Of a stretch of DNA of 64,000 bases, positions 1 through 12,720 are shown piece by piece. The notes under the pieces were generated by a model. That model had not been told where the DNA came from. It ran no database searches and saw only the letters and a program-made list of their open reading frames with translations. Origin of the DNA: Stichopus chloronotus (taxonomy: Eukaryota > Echinodermata > Holothuroidea > Aspidochirotida > Stichopodidae). Both the position numbers and the translations under genes were made by a program. The stretch's first letter is position 1. Every line of letters starts with the position of its first letter. The DNA lies in assembly GCA_021234535.1 (NCBI GenBank), contig CM037840.1, positions 17,067,415 to 17,131,414 of the forward strand, in the 5' to 3' direction.

Positions 1-1884
1 GCCTATTGTTACGTATTACTCGACGAAGCTGCCGTAAACTCAGAACAATGCCGTGTCTCAAAGCAAGCAAACAAAGAATATCTGTTCCTGTGTAACCATG
101 GCTCAAGTAGTGCATGATCAATGCGTTTCTCAGGTGCGGAACAAAACCAATGAATTCAGCCGCTGTGTAGTCTGGGGGAGAAGCTGTCCCTTGTTGAAAA
201 AGCACCAGTATCATAAAAGCCTGCAAGCAGAAGAGTAAAACTTGCTGATGGGATTCTTTCAAAACAAACTTTCATTCAATGTTTGGATATGACCAAGTGC
301 ATGGAGAAACCAGCTTCCTTTCGGGCCATGCTTATAGTGGTTTCCATGGGTGAAGCTCAGTGGCGGCACATGGGGAGGGAGATGGGGAAAATCCCAACCT
401 CAGCTGAGATATGTAGCGGCCTAACAGGTACACGTATATGAACAAAAGATATTGCATTCTTTCTGAGATCCTGAGACATATCTCTCCCCAAGATATATAA
501 CTCCGGCAGAGTTTAGGAGGGGGGGGGGGTCCTTGGATCTTATCGGGACTTTGTCCGTACATCCCATCAGACTCTACTTTTTAATGTTTTCAAATAACTT
601 AGAGAAATACCGAAATGCATGATAATCGATTACAAGTTTTGCATGAGATGAAGGATCATGAATCAAAATGTACCTATCCTGAGATTTGAAGCCCGAGTTT
701 GTCAGCCAATTAGGATGTTTGTGTCACCTTCCTCAAACATAGATCATCAATAGCATGATTTACGGCACCAGCAAAAAATGAACGTAGATGAAAGCAAGTT
801 AAATAAAGAACAATATGTCGCGATGGCACATGTATAACTACGTAGTCATTGCCAGAATGGCATTGAGGCAATTTCATTTCGGCAAGTATAGAATTTGATA
901 TTAGTGTTTCGGTGACAAATTACGGCGAAAAGCTCCTAAACCTTCCCCGGGTTCACATACATTAGTTCTGGATCGAACTTCATACTTGGCGACTAAGGTT
1001 TTCTTTGTACTAACCCCTTCTTTAGTGGCATTAAATTTGCACACAATGATATGCTAAAACCGTAGAGCTTCCGGTGGATTCGCCCGGGCCCCGGAACCCC
1101 ACCGAGTTTTTTCCCATTGTACATGGCTACATCAAGCCCTTGGACGGGTCTCACGGACGCTACTCGATGAAGCCAGTGCTGCAGGCGAAATATGTTACCA
1201 CTAGTAATTCTATTTTGACCTCCATTTGCCCACCCCTATTCTAAAATCCTGGTGCCGCTACTGGGAAATCCATAGGCCTTTTGAGGTAGGGGCCTAAACT
1301 GGCTAAGGATCCGTAGTCTTTTAATATTCTACACTACTTCATATGCTTCAAACAAGTTTAACGGAATTCCACACATACACTGTAATGAGGGATTGGGCTG
1401 CGGGGGATTCTTGAGGATTGAATTACCATGACTTTCTAATTTCAACACACTAAACGTTAGGAGAAGCCTTTCCATCGGTATCGCAACAGATTGCTGTAAA
1501 CCTTAACTTGCCCATTGAAACTCTCCTTTTTTATTACGACATCTACCAGAACAAAATCTCATCCCTTTCCATTAAAAAAATAAGCTAGGCAGTATAGCTT
1601 ACTTAAATTTCCCTTACATGTACAGACATACAGGACGTACTGGCCTTAGCCTGTCTTACTCATTTACGAACATATAAAATTCATGAAAATGTAGCAAAAC
1701 TTACAACGAAAAAGAACATGATGCAGGTCCTAGACAAACACAACGGTGGAGGAATCGTTCATACAAGGATATTATCTTCTTTAGTTGACCATGAAACAGT
1801 AGAGAGGTCTGTAACAGCTTCTTAAAAGGATCTGCTATTGCATGCAGAGGTGTGCGTAGCATTAAAAATCCAAGGTACGATAAG
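1..1884. other. Intergenic, no gene recognised
   Basis: Only short open frames without family resemblance occur here. There is a G homopolymer near 519-530. No promoter, RNA gene or repeat copy shared with the rest of the window was recognised. Confidence 0.5.
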
Positions 1885-3080
1885 TTGTAATTTTAACATT
1901 TTGTGGATAATTGTTCAGTTGATCACGTAAAAAGAAGTAAACAAGTAAACATTCTGCAGAAAATTGTTTAATTGCTCACCTACGAAGAACGCAATAAGTC
2001 AACATTTTGCAGAAAATTGTTGAATTGACAACATGTGATAAGTTATCGTTTGAACTTTTTTCAGAAAAATGTTCAAATGCTCCATTAGAAAAGATGTGAA
2101 CAAGTCAACATTTTGCAGAAAAATGTTGAATTGACAAGATGTGGTAAGTTGTCATTTACACATTTTACAGAAAATTGTTGAGATGCTCACTTATTATAGA
2201 AGTGAACAAGTGGTCATTTTGCAGAAAATTGTTGAAATGACAAGATATGATAAGTTGTTATTCAAACAATGTACAGAAAATTGTTCAATTGCTTACTTAG
2301 TAAGAAAGTGAACAAGTTAACATTTTGCAGCAAATTGTTGAAATGACAAGATATGATAAGTTGTTATTCAAACAATTTGCAGAAAATTGTCCAATTGCTT
2401 ACTTAGTAAGAAAGTGAACAAGTTAACATTTTGCAGAAAATAGTTGAAATGACAAGATATGATAAGTTGTTATTCAAACAATTTACAGAAAATTGTTCAG
2501 TTGCTTACTTACTAAGAAAGTGAACAAGTTAACATTTTGCAGAAAATTGTTGAAATGACAAGATATGATAAGTTGTTATTCAAACAATTTGCAGAAAATT
2601 GTTCAATTGCTTACTTAGGGAGAAAGTTAACAAGTTAACATTTTCCAGCAAATTGTTGAATTGATAAGATGTGATAAGATGTCATTTCAACATTTTTCAC
2701 AAAATTGTTGAGATGCTCACTTAGAAAAAAAGTGAACAAGCATACATCTTGCGGAAAATTGTTGAAATGACAAGATGTGATAAATGGTTATTCGAACATT
2801 TTGCAGAAAATTGTTTAATTGCTCACATAGATAAGAAGTGAACAAGTCAACATTTTGCAGCAAATTGTTGAATTGACAGGATGTAATAAGTGGTTATATG
2901 AACATTTTTAAAAAAAATGTTGAATTCCTCATTTAGAATCAAGTTAACAAGTAAACATTTTGCAGAAAAATGTTGAGTTGTTAAGATAACACAACTGAAC
3001 AAGTGATCATTTTTCTGTTTTTTGATGAGATATTATCTCGTTATGTAGACATTTTGCTGAAAATTGTCAACTTATGGGGC
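1885..3080. repeat. Satellite array, 106-bp unit (family C)
   Basis: About eleven tandem copies. In the middle the word AACAAGTTAACATT starts at 2311, 2417, 2523 and 2629, exactly 106 bp apart. Each unit is built from two related halves of about 53 bp, each containing a CATTTTGCAGAAAATTGTT-like core. Copies near 2,300-2,640 are the most alike and the edges are diverged, as expected for unequal exchange. In one half the core forms AACAATTT-GCAGA-AAATTGTT, a short inverted repeat. No open frame or other feature lies in the array. It does not resemble families A or B. Confidence 0.92.
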
Positions 3081-4975
3081 AAAGATATACTTATCTTGAT
3101 GGCACTTTTAAGCTTCCGTACATGCAGCAACCTTCAAACCAATGAAAGTAAACACGACTCATCACAAATACAGTGTGAAAGAGTAAACCAATTCATAAAT
3201 GAAAATAGTGAATGGTTCAGCAGTGGACTATTAATCTGGTCCACGTTAAATTCCTGTTTTGATTAATGCAGGCCTTGAACTGCTGTTATTTTACGAGGAA
3301 CCACACAAGCATGAAAGAAGCATGTGGCTTAAACATTGCAACTTCAGGGTGATTACCAAGTATAAACTCAAACAATTTTAGATTACAATTTCAGGCTGTA
3401 TTGCATCACCCTAAGCTATATTTTTACCTCCCGGAAAGGAAAATTCTCAACTGGTTCTAAGTTACAGTACTCTTAGATTGACAGCAAATTCGAAAGATGC
3501 ACAGCAGCTCGTATTACACAGCGTACACAGGGATCCATTGTTTTGATTACACATGTGGAGGAATTTAAGACAGGCTGAGGGAGGGACTAGAGGTAGGTGG
3601 TTGGGAGAATTGAAACTGTCTGGGGTGATGCGTTACAGCCTTTAAATACCACTCGTGCTGGGGGACTCTAAACCGGACTTGAGTCCCGATTTTCAAAGAA
3701 CTGGACTCAAAGTTAAAAGACTCGAATTCGGTTCTTGTGGACTCAAGGACTCGGTCCGAGACCGAGAACGAGTCCTTAAAAAAGTGGCGCAGCCTAAAAA
3801 AAAAAAACAACAAAAAATTAAAAAAAAGAGAGATGTAACTCAAAATAAGCCATGTGCCCTAGCACTGTGTACTTTCATTTACGTATATTTTTTATTTAGA
3901 AGGTTTCAAGCATTTACGCACGACTCCGTGTCGATGTGTAACATAGGTAACTCTGGTCTGTTACTACGATCTCGAGAAAATTTTGAATAAAAAATCACGT
4001 GGAAAACTTCAACACATTTTTACTTTGTGTGCCATTCTTTAACAACAAGAAACACTACAGCTGCCTTTACATGCTGGAATGTCGTGCTTGCTTCTGATCG
4101 TAGACTAACATTTGACGTTAAATTTCAAAGCTATAGGTATAGAAATGGATTGCACGAACAAATTTGCTCATGCTACTAAACTGTAACCGATTTATTTTAT
4201 ATGTAATTTTTTCCTCATATGCTTAAGAACTACATTGGTAACATGCTCTGTACATTCCATTAAAATAGTATATTCCTTTGTTTTATTTAAGGCAGAATCA
4301 ACATTGTTGCATTATCTATGGGGTTTGCAATAAATCGTCTGACATCATATCAGGCAAAAAGAATTTCTTACACGACGTAAGGTCTAACGAAGTAATAGTC
4401 TATTTTTTAAATTTTCGCACAAGAAATCATTTCAAGACTGATTTTTAGGTAGCAACAATGTACCGGTATTCCAATATCTTCAATGCCGATACATTATTAT
4501 TGCTGGCAGTTAATTAAAGGAGATGGGTTACGGGTGGGGTTGAATCACGAAATCAGTTTACATACAATCGCTTTGGATCAACGTGTCTAAGCCGGGCCGT
4601 TTTAAATTTCCTGTTACATAACTTCCAATTTTACATAACTTCCAATTTTATTCTTCAATTTTTTTTAACGTTTCGAGTAACTGCATTGTAATTTGCCATG
4701 TCTACTGTATCACTTACGCGTTAGAGGCTAGAATGCCGTTAAGTTTACCTGACTGTACAAAGTTTTGCAGATTTAAGCAGCCTTCTTATCACTGTGATCA
4801 CTTCCTATTAAAAGCTAAGAAAAGTTCTGTCCCAAAGGATGTGTTTGAAACAATGATGTCTTCAAGAATGGTTTGGCAAGGAAATATAAATTGTTCTATA
4901 ATATTAAAAGGTAATTTTATTGACAATCAGAGCCTTTGCGAACTGGAGGAGGGGGTATGGGAGTGTCGCACTCCT
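3081..4975. other. Intergenic, with GACTC-rich segment
   Basis: No gene was recognised. Around 3,660-3,780 short GGACTC/GAGTCC words recur in both orientations (for example CGGTCCGAGACCG), followed by an A-rich tract (3,797-3,830). The rest is AT-rich unique-looking sequence. Confidence 0.4.
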
Positions 4976-5340
4976 CCCCCAATAATTGTCACGGCGAAGA
5001 TAGTCTTAAAATTTGAAATACCAGTTGAAATTCTCCATATCTCAATCCAGCTAATTTTACAAAATAAAAGATGCCAAAATATTGCACCACATAAGGCTAC
5101 CTGGTCATTGAAAAGTTTCTCAATAAATCTGAAATATTATTTGAACTTCTCATATTCTCATATTCAAGTCTATAACCGACGATACTCAGAAAATCTGAAA
5201 CACCAGTTGGAATTTTTCATATCTCAGTCTAGTACACTTTATGACTTCCAAAGACGCCAAATATTGCTTCTGATTGCATCTAAGGTTACCAGGTAGGTGG
5301 GAAATTTCTCAAAAGCGGCTGGCTACACCCCCTGCCCCCT
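4976..5340. repeat. Two diverged direct repeats, about 172 bp apart
   Basis: A segment with ACCAGTTGAAATTCTCCATA near 5,030 recurs near 5,202 as ACCAGTTGGAATTTTTCATA, followed in both by similar text ending in AAGGCTACCTGG or AAGGTTACCAGG. The 187-codon open frame spanning 4,733-5,296 runs across both copies and shows no protein family resemblance, so I treat this as non-coding repeat. Confidence 0.55.
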
Positions 5341-5794
5341 CATACAACCCTCAAAAAGATTTTCAAAAAGGATTGAAAGCGATATCTTTACAGGGTAAAA
5401 ACTGTTGAATAAACTTTGCAAGAAATTACAATAGCTTAAAGATTATAAATTAGAACGATCCAAATTATTAAAATTTTCCATAGAATTGTAGTTTTTAATT
5501 GAGAAATTACAGAGACATGAGATTAGTGCTTCGCCCTTAGACCAGACTCCACCCCCCTGCTGAAAACCCTGGACATGTGTCTCATGTTACATCAATGACG
5601 TCTTACGTCCCCCCCCCCCTTCAATCATTAGATGCCGACGGTGCCCTTATTACTTGTGTATACACTCTTTTCACGTTCACCTTCTGCATAATCGACAAAA
5701 GTTTTTTCCTTTCTTTTTCGCTGAGGATTTTAAACAACTCTCCTTGAGACGTTTCGCTGGAAATACCCTTACACGTATTACTAGTTTTTATAAG

Positions 5795-6510
5795 TTGTTT
5801 TCCAAATTGCAGACATGCTATCAATATTTTAAGGCTTGGTACATGCATCCTATAACGAGCGGGGAAAGCCGTTTCCGGATACCTTGGGAGTTTGTGAAAG
5901 CCCAAATTTTCTTGTACACCAAACGCCAACTCATTGTAGTGTTCCGGCTAGTTATATAATCCCACTAGTCAGTGCATGGCAAACAATATTCTGGCAAAAC
6001 ATATCTACCTCCATATCTCTAGACACTAGATCTCTATGCTTATGTGTTCAGCCCCCAGATATTTGCCAAGTACTCAAAGAACAAATGAAAGCGGATGCGT
6101 AATTTATTATGATTCTTGTATCACCGTGACCTCAACCTCAATCTGATATGTACAACCATTTTTGATTCATTGATTTTTTCACACGAATTGAGGACATGCA
6201 GACATGATTTCCCTATTTAAAGACTGGGTACATGTAAGTAGGCTTCACCGGGGAGTGCCGTTTCCTGCCATCTGGGTGATTAGAAAAGCCAAAATTTTCC
6301 TGTTTTCTCCACGCGACCAATGCGACGCTCTGCTTAGATAGTCTTGCCATTGTTCTACCCCAATTTCCAATATATATGTGTTTCTTTTCCGTCGCCCTGT
6401 AAGCAGGACTATCTACGCGTAGCGCCACATCGGTTGGCGAGGATCGTGCCCGAAAATTTTGGGTTTTACAGCTCCCCCCCACCCAGATGGTCGGCAACCT
6501 CACTTCCCGT
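5795..6510. repeat. Foldback repeat with an extra related half-copy
   Basis: The segment 6,255-6,350 pairs imperfectly with the reverse complement of 6,395-6,510. Shared words include CCATCTGGGTG, AAAATTTTC and TAGATAGTC in matching order. This makes a hairpin with arms of about 100 bp. A segment near 5,835-5,925 (GGGGAAAGCCGTTTCC and CCCAAATTTTCTTGT) resembles the left arm in direct orientation. It looks like a foldback-type non-autonomous element, partly decayed. No target duplication was identified. Confidence 0.55.
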
Positions 6511-7259
6511 TTGTTCTGTGCTTCATGTACTCAGCCTTGAAATAGGGCCTTGAAATACAAGTACTTTTTTAGACAAAATATCAATCTTAAATATAAAAAC
6601 ATTTCCTCGTGCTTTTACTTTGTTCGTGGTAACATATTTCATACCAACTTCGCTTGTTTGTTGAAGACTAGCTTTCCTCATGCATGCCTAAGTTCCTTTT
6701 AGTCTTGTAACTCCCAAAGTAATTACAATTTGTTCTAATGTAAAAGTACTTACCCTTTTCCGTACCGTTATAAGAGTTTCGGTAGACACTTAAGGGGGAA
6801 ATCAAGGTTTATTTTCACAATTTGTTTCACTACAATTCCCCACCGGTATCGTGCAATGATTTATAACTAACAAATATGATCAAAATTATCTCAAAACATG
6901 TGGACAATTTCGAGAAACGAGTCAAATTCGGTATAATCGTATACAGGAGGCTGTCTTGTCTTGTACATGAACGGTTATTTTTTGTACCAGACAAATATTA
7001 CGAGTTCTCATTCAACAGTAATTAACGCAATAATTATCGTTTCTTCTACCTTCAAACACTTCCCCAACGTCTCTATATTTCTGAGAACAATCAGTTAGAA
7101 AGAAAAATCAACTAAAGGTGAATTTTCTCAGTCAAACGTTGATTTCCCCCGTAAGTTTTACTTTCTACAGAAAAGTGGATTAGTATGTATGAGTTTTGTG
7201 AGTTTTTTTTCTTTTATTTGTACAGTATGCAACAAAAAGTCTCTGGCAAATGCTATATT

Positions 7260-7603
7260 TAGTTAGTTCATATTCCACGCACCAAGGTGTATTTAGGTGT
7301 ATTTGGGTGTATCTAATAGAGTACAAATTTCTATTGTTTTTAGTTTAGGTCAAAGGTCATTTGGATCAACAGGGGTCAAATTTTTAAAACCTTGTAAACA
7401 CGATATCTCAAGAAGGAAAGCCTAGACAAATTATCATATTTTTGTTATGTAGATATACGACATTCACTACGAGAACCCTATTTTGGTGGCGGTAAAAAAA
7501 AACAAAAGAACAATTGGGGTCAATGGGGATCAAATTCAACATTGAACATCTTGTTAACATCATATCTCAAGAAGGGAAGCTTTGCCAAATCTCATTTTTA
7601 TTT
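7260..7603. repeat. Family A units, short block
   Basis: About two diverged units of the main repeat: GGTCAAAGGTCATTTGGATC, GTAAACACGATATCTCAAGAAG and then a second partial unit. The block stops at a small palindromic duplication. Confidence 0.8.
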
Positions 7604-7657
7604 AATGGACATGACAGCATGTCCATTATTAATGGACATGACAGCATGTCCATTATT
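7604..7657. repeat. 27-bp palindromic unit in perfect tandem duplicate
   Basis: Two identical 27-bp units lie head to tail (7,604-7,630 and 7,631-7,657). Each contains ATGGACATG-ACAG-CATGTCCAT, a 9-bp inverted repeat with a four-base loop. Confidence 0.9.
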
Positions 7658-7681
7658 GTGGTTGGTCGCGTTTTCTGATGA

Positions 7682-7689
7682 TCACGTGA
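7682..7689. promoter_or_regulatory. Palindromic E-box TCACGTGA
   Basis: TCACGTGA is the eight-base palindrome preferred by USF and MITF/TFEB bHLH-zip proteins. It lies just downstream of the family A block. A single match of this length is expected by chance about once per 65 kb, so it is weak evidence. Confidence 0.25.
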
Positions 7690-9039
7690 CCACATTTCTT
7701 TCGTTCAGTTTATCAGACGACTCGCATCAAGAAACAAACCGATCTTTTGGGAGAAGATTTTTACAGCAAAGGTGACGGGTATGTGACAAGATTGTGTGAA
7801 AAATGTCGCTAATTACGAAATGCGGTGCATTTTTCCTCAAATGCTCTAAATTTAAATATTAAGTAGGCTAATTACAATATTAAGTAGGCTAATACGCCTA
7901 GGTACTTTACACATGACGCAGTCATGAACGAAAGATGCTGTCCTATGTGGACTGAGTTTCTTAATCTCTTTCCAGATCGTTGGTGTTTGCTACCGTTTTA
8001 GATATATTTTCAAAATTTTATAATCGATTTATGAAATGGTAATGAAGACATCAGTATAAATGTGAAAAAATAAGTATAATTCTTTCTAGAAATTCCCTGG
8101 AATTTCGGCATAGCGGTCTGCTACGATGTCTCCGTTCGTCGTTTGAACTGCTTACAGTTTATAAATGTACAATATGTGTACAGTAGTAGCCGGGCCGTGG
8201 GTGCGAATCAGCGATCAGTAGAAAGCCAGTATGTATACGGTCAATATTGCAGTCACACTGTACAAACGATGTGACCAATTGCACGAATTAGTTTTCTAAC
8301 GTATTCAAGGTAAATGTTCGTAATAAACAAAAACGTCCTACGGGAGGCAAGTGCAGTCAAACCTCAAGTCCGAATTTTCGATGCAAATCTCGTATTTTAC
8401 CATTTGTATAAGTTTGAGCTGAAGTCAAAACGTAAAACGGAGTACATAAACTGTACGTACATTTGCAGGTTCACTTCAATCCAGGCACTTATAGGCGGCC
8501 TATTCTGAATATGAGAGCCAAAGTTTTATTAAAAACTTGCTGCACTCCTCTCTTGTCGGACAGGGGCGTGATTGCTATCCGGGTGGGGCAGGTGGGCAGT
8601 TGCCACCCCATTGGAAATACTCGGGGGAACAATCATACTGTTTTGCCCAAGCTTCAATAATTCAGGCAGATTTAAAATAAAAAACAACAAGCAAAATAAA
8701 ATATAATAACATTTTATGATACGGTGGGGATTCCAGAACACGTCACTTTGAGTGTATGCTTGCCAATGAGAGAGTGTGTGTATGTTTGGTTGTGTACGTG
8801 TGCGCACGCTTTCGCACTAGGGTGGATTGCTTATAGATGATTCCGGTCCTGGAAACGACCAAGGGTTCGACAGGATGTTGGATTTTTGAAAATATTTACC
8901 CCCCTCCACATACCAGTTCTACGTCCCTGTTGTCGGATTAACCAGGCAGTCTATCCTCACCCTACATAGGCAACCAGAGACATGGTCATGTCCATTGTGG
9001 TTACGGTACGAAACCACATTTTCTAGTTACATATGTGTA
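7690..9039. other. Intergenic, nothing recognised
   Basis: No coding, RNA or structured repeat feature could be supported. A moderately GC-rich patch lies near 8,570-8,640, and a GT-rich patch near 8,760-8,810. Confidence 0.4.
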
Positions 9040-10650
9040 CCACTTCTTTTTAGGAAAAATCTGTTTTTGGGGTAAACGGTTGTCAAATGGTGAAAACCTT
9101 GTAAACACGATATTAAAGGAAAGGACGTATCGATCAAAGGTCATACTTGTGTATATAGGAGTACCACATTGAGTACAAGATCCCTATTGATTTTGGTGAA
9201 GGTCAAACGTCATTTGAGGTAATTGGGGCAAATTGTGAACATCTTTTAAAGACGATATCTCAAGAAGGGAAGCTTTGACATATCTCGTATTTAGTTCATA
9301 AGTGTACCATATTCAGTGCAAGAATCCTCTTGTTTTTGGCGGAGGTCAAAGGTCATTGAGTTCAACAGGGGTCAAATTGTGGATATCTTCTAAACACAAT
9401 ATCTCAGGAAGGAAATCTTGGACAGATCTCATATTCAGTGTTGGTGTATCTGATAGAGTGCGAAATCTCTATTGATATTGGTGGAGATCAAAGGTTAGTC
9501 GAGGTCAACGAAGGTAAAATTGTAAAAAAAATCACGTCAATACAATATCTCAATAAGGGAAGCTTGGACAGATCTCATAGTTAGTATGTAGGGGTATCTG
9601 ATAGAATATAAGAATCGTTTTTTGTGGAGGTCTTTCAGGTCAATAGTAGTCAAAGTTTGAAAACCTTGTGTGTGTGTATGATGCTGCCTGTAAACACATT
9701 ATCTCAAGAATGGTAACCTGGACTGATCTCATACTTGGTGTGTGTCGGCCATACAAAGTAGATGATCCTATTGTTTTTGATGGAGGTCAAAGGTCATTTG
9801 AGGTCAAAGTGTGAAAATATTGTAAACACATTTTCTCCAGAAGGGTAAATTTGACTGATCTCATACTTAGTGTGTGGGTTGACCATGCTAAGAAGATGAC
9901 CCCGACTGTTTTTGGTGTAAGTCAAAGATCATCTGAGGTCACTAGAGGTCGATCCGTAAAAAACTTTTAAACAAGATATCCCCAGAAGTGTAACCTTGAC
10001 TGATGTCATACTGAGTGTGTGGGTTAGCCATGTTAAGAAGATGATCTTTCTTGATTTTGGTGGCGGTCAACGGTCATTTGAGGTCAATGACCTTTGATCC
10101 CCACCATGAACAAGTTACAAAAACCTTGTAAACACTAAAGAAGGGTAACTGTAACTCATACCTAGCATGTTGATTGTTCGTACTGAGTTCATCTTGGATG
10201 ATCCGTATTATTTTGGTGGAAGTCAAATGTCATTTACAGTCACCAGAGGTCAAAGAGTCAAAATTATGCAAACTATTATCTCAAAAAGAGAAATGGTAAT
10301 GTCTATTGCTCATAGTCAGTAGTTGGCTGAGGTCAAAGGTCATTTGATATCACCACAAGTCAAAATTGTGTAAACATTTTACATAAGTCAAGGAGGATAA
10401 CTGTGAAGGATTTCATGCTTAGCATGTGTATTGCCCATGAATAGATGGTTTCTATCAACTTTTGCACCTATTGTTTTAAGAGAAGGTCAAAGATCATTTT
10501 AGTTCAAAAGCTGGTTACCATTATGTTTCAAGAAGAATTAACTGTAATTGATCTCATACATGTCTTGCGCGTAATTCATGTTTGTTATAATATAAGCATA
10601 CGGCAAAGATTTACCAAGCCTTTGTGGCCTACTGGCTTTTTCAAACAATC
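9040..10650. repeat. Family A tandem array
   Basis: About eleven diverged units of roughly 145 bp, each with TGTAAACAC-ATATCTC, a CTCATACTT-GTGTG segment and GGAGGTCAAAGGTCATTTGA. The perfect AGGTCAAAGGTCA word occurs at about 9,343, 9,786 and 10,329. The array ends near 10,604-10,640 with a right-end motif (GGCAAAGATTTACCAAGCC-TTTGTGGCC) related to the terminal hairpins of other family A blocks. Confidence 0.88.
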
Positions 10651-11274
10651 GCCGCCGGCCGCCCATGCCATCATCTCGTACTCTGTTTGTGAACTGTCGG
10701 TTCTCATTGTTAGCTAACTTCAATACCAAATCAGTGACTTGCGAAACTGTAAACAGTACAGTGCATGTCACACGAAAAATCGCTAGGAAACAGCAAACAT
10801 CGAACTGATGGCGAAATCACCGGCTGCAGCCTAGCATATTCCTAAGGCTTAAGTGGATTGCACTAAATTATTTGAAACTTGCAAGGTTGTCCTACTTTTA
10901 TCAGCAGGTGAATTAAGGATTTAATATTAGCGTTTGGTCAGGTACAGACAAACAAAGCTGCATTTACCGATGAGACTACTCTTTTCTGCAGGAGGTGCAA
11001 CCCCAATTAGCAATATTATTGCATTACTAACGTTAGGCCTGAGCCTAAGTTAGGCATAAGTGTAAACAAGAGCCGAACGTGAGGCCTATCCTGGGCCGTT
11101 CGGGCCGTCGTAGCCCCCCTAGCTTTATAGCCTAAGTAGGCCATGGATATAGGACAAGCTCGATAATTTTCGGCACAATTTGAGAAAACCTTGCAAGATA
11201 AGACTCTGTGATTTAATGCGCTACAGGCCAGGCCTATGCCTCTCCTCCGTTCACCCTTGTTCACTTGGTCTAGG

Positions 11275-12010
11275 ACACTCCAGGACCGAACCAACTGTGG
11301 TTCTTGTTGCTCCTACGGCTTCTCCACAACCTGCCATTTCTGTTTCCACTGGCTCCGTCATTGCTCATGCAGCTGTGGGGTGCTCTCCAGCACCCGCACT
11401 TGACGTCTCCCAGGACAGCTGCCTGGCCGCTGTCAGGGCATTGCTTCAGGCGGAGGGCTTTTCTGCAGAGGCTGAAGACCTGGCTGCTGCAGCACAGGGT
11501 ACATCCACAGTTAAAATGTACGACTCCCATGTGGGAGGATACTAAGCCTGGGTGTCGGATACAGCTCTTGACTCCGTAGAAATGTCTGCCCCAGATGTAG
11601 TTCGCTTTTCTGGGAAGGCCAGCAGGTGAGCATCGTTTGTAATTACTGGTCTGCTATCTTGGAGGTTCCACTGTTGGAGCCAGCTTGGCCCTACATCAGT
11701 TATATGACAGTTTCACTCACCACTGCTGACACATCATTTTGCACCGTCTTGTCCATCAAGGCAGTTTTAGACAAGCTCGCCTGTCTGCCCTACCGGCAGG
11801 TCACTCCAAAATGCGCTGCTAGAGCTCCCCACCTACAAAACCTTGTTCTTGGTGGCTGCGACCTCGGTGTGCCGCTGAGCATTGTTGTATGCGCTCATCC
11901 TCCAGGATTTGTGTGTTTCGGCCCGGATGGAGTGCGACTGTTCCCGGACTAGCAATTCCTGGATAAGAATCAGACCCTCTCGTTCTCCTAGGGGAGATCC
12001 CACTTCTGAA
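11275..12010 (+). pseudogene. Decayed tyrosine-recombinase retroelement fragment (DIRS/Ngaro-like)
   Basis: Translated pieces in shifting frames resemble the phage-integrase-like recombinase of DIRS and Ngaro retroelements. The first is VRALLQAEGFSAEAEDLAAA (about 11,429-11,488, the N-terminal core-binding helix). It is followed by a stop at 11,543, then CNYWSAILEV near 11,641, then LQNLVLGGCDLGVPLS, and GFVCFGPDGVRLFPD ending at a stop near 11,950. These have the order expected in such recombinases (SAM-like N-domain, then the start of the catalytic domain). Several frameshifts and stops make it non-functional. No reverse transcriptase or terminal repeats were seen, so this is a truncated copy. 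It is more GC-rich than its surroundings. The assignment rests on remembered family patterns. Confidence 0.5.
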
Positions 12011-12029
12011 ACTAATGGTGTAAGCTATT

Positions 12030-12118
12030 GTAATGGTGGGGCATCTGTCTGTCTGTGTATCTGGCTGTCTGTCTGTTTATCTTTCTGTCTGTGTATCTAT
12101 CCATCTGTCCTCCAGTCT
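12030..12118. repeat. (TCTG)n-like microsatellite
   Basis: An imperfect run of CTGT, TCTG and TATC tetramers follows the retroelement fragment directly. Confidence 0.85.
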
Positions 12119-12119
12119 G

Positions 12120-12720
12120 TTCACAATTGTTCAAACTGTTTTCATTTGCATGAAACTTGGACAAAATATTCCATAGGTGGTGGTCTATTTGTGGTGTTTA
12201 CAAGGTTCTGGTCTGAAGTCCCATGTGTGCTGTGGCTCATTTTATGAAATTCTGCCAAATGCTTCTCCTACAAATTCTCTTGTACATTGCTGATTGTTTG
12301 TCACAATAATACTCTATTAGTGATATCGTCAGATTGTTCAGGGATTTTTAGTCAAAGGCTTCATATATGGGCCGTACGTCCCATTTTATGAAACTACGTT
12401 CTCAGTGCAGGTTTTTGCACATGCTATAATGGATTTGTATGTAACTTGGATACAATGTTTCCTGAGTGGTAGGCAAATTTGGGGTATTTAAAACTGCTTG
12501 GTTGAAGTTCCCATGTGGACCATACGGTGCATTTTATGAAATTCTGCAAAATGCTTCTCCTCCTGTAAATTCTCTTGTACAGTGTTGATGGTTTGTCATA
12601 ATGATACTCTGTTTGTGGTCTATCTTAGGGTGTACATGAATTTGTAGTCCATCGTTCTGTGTGAGCCCTATGGCCCATTTTTTGAAATCCTGCAAAAGTT
12701 TTCTCCTGCTTTAAAGGTGT
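12120..12720. repeat. Family B repeat units
   Basis: Copies of a unit with CATTTTATGAAATTCTGC, AAATGCTTCTCCT, TCTCTTGTACA, TTGATGGTTTGTCATAATGA and TACTCTGTT. About three units, partly interrupted. The same text recurs at 22.2-23.3, 31.7-32.0 and 33.7 kb. Confidence 0.85.

Noticed and set aside
4733..5296. Longest open frame of the window (187 codons)
   Set aside because: It spans two diverged copies of a direct repeat, has no recognisable domain and no splice or promoter context; it is an open frame by chance in AT-rich repeat.
10640..11270. Possible CpG-rich promoter and first exon of the FERM gene
   Set aside because: There is a slight rise in CG and some ATGs, but no exon with the required phase (ending two bases into a codon) and no FERM-like N-terminus was found.
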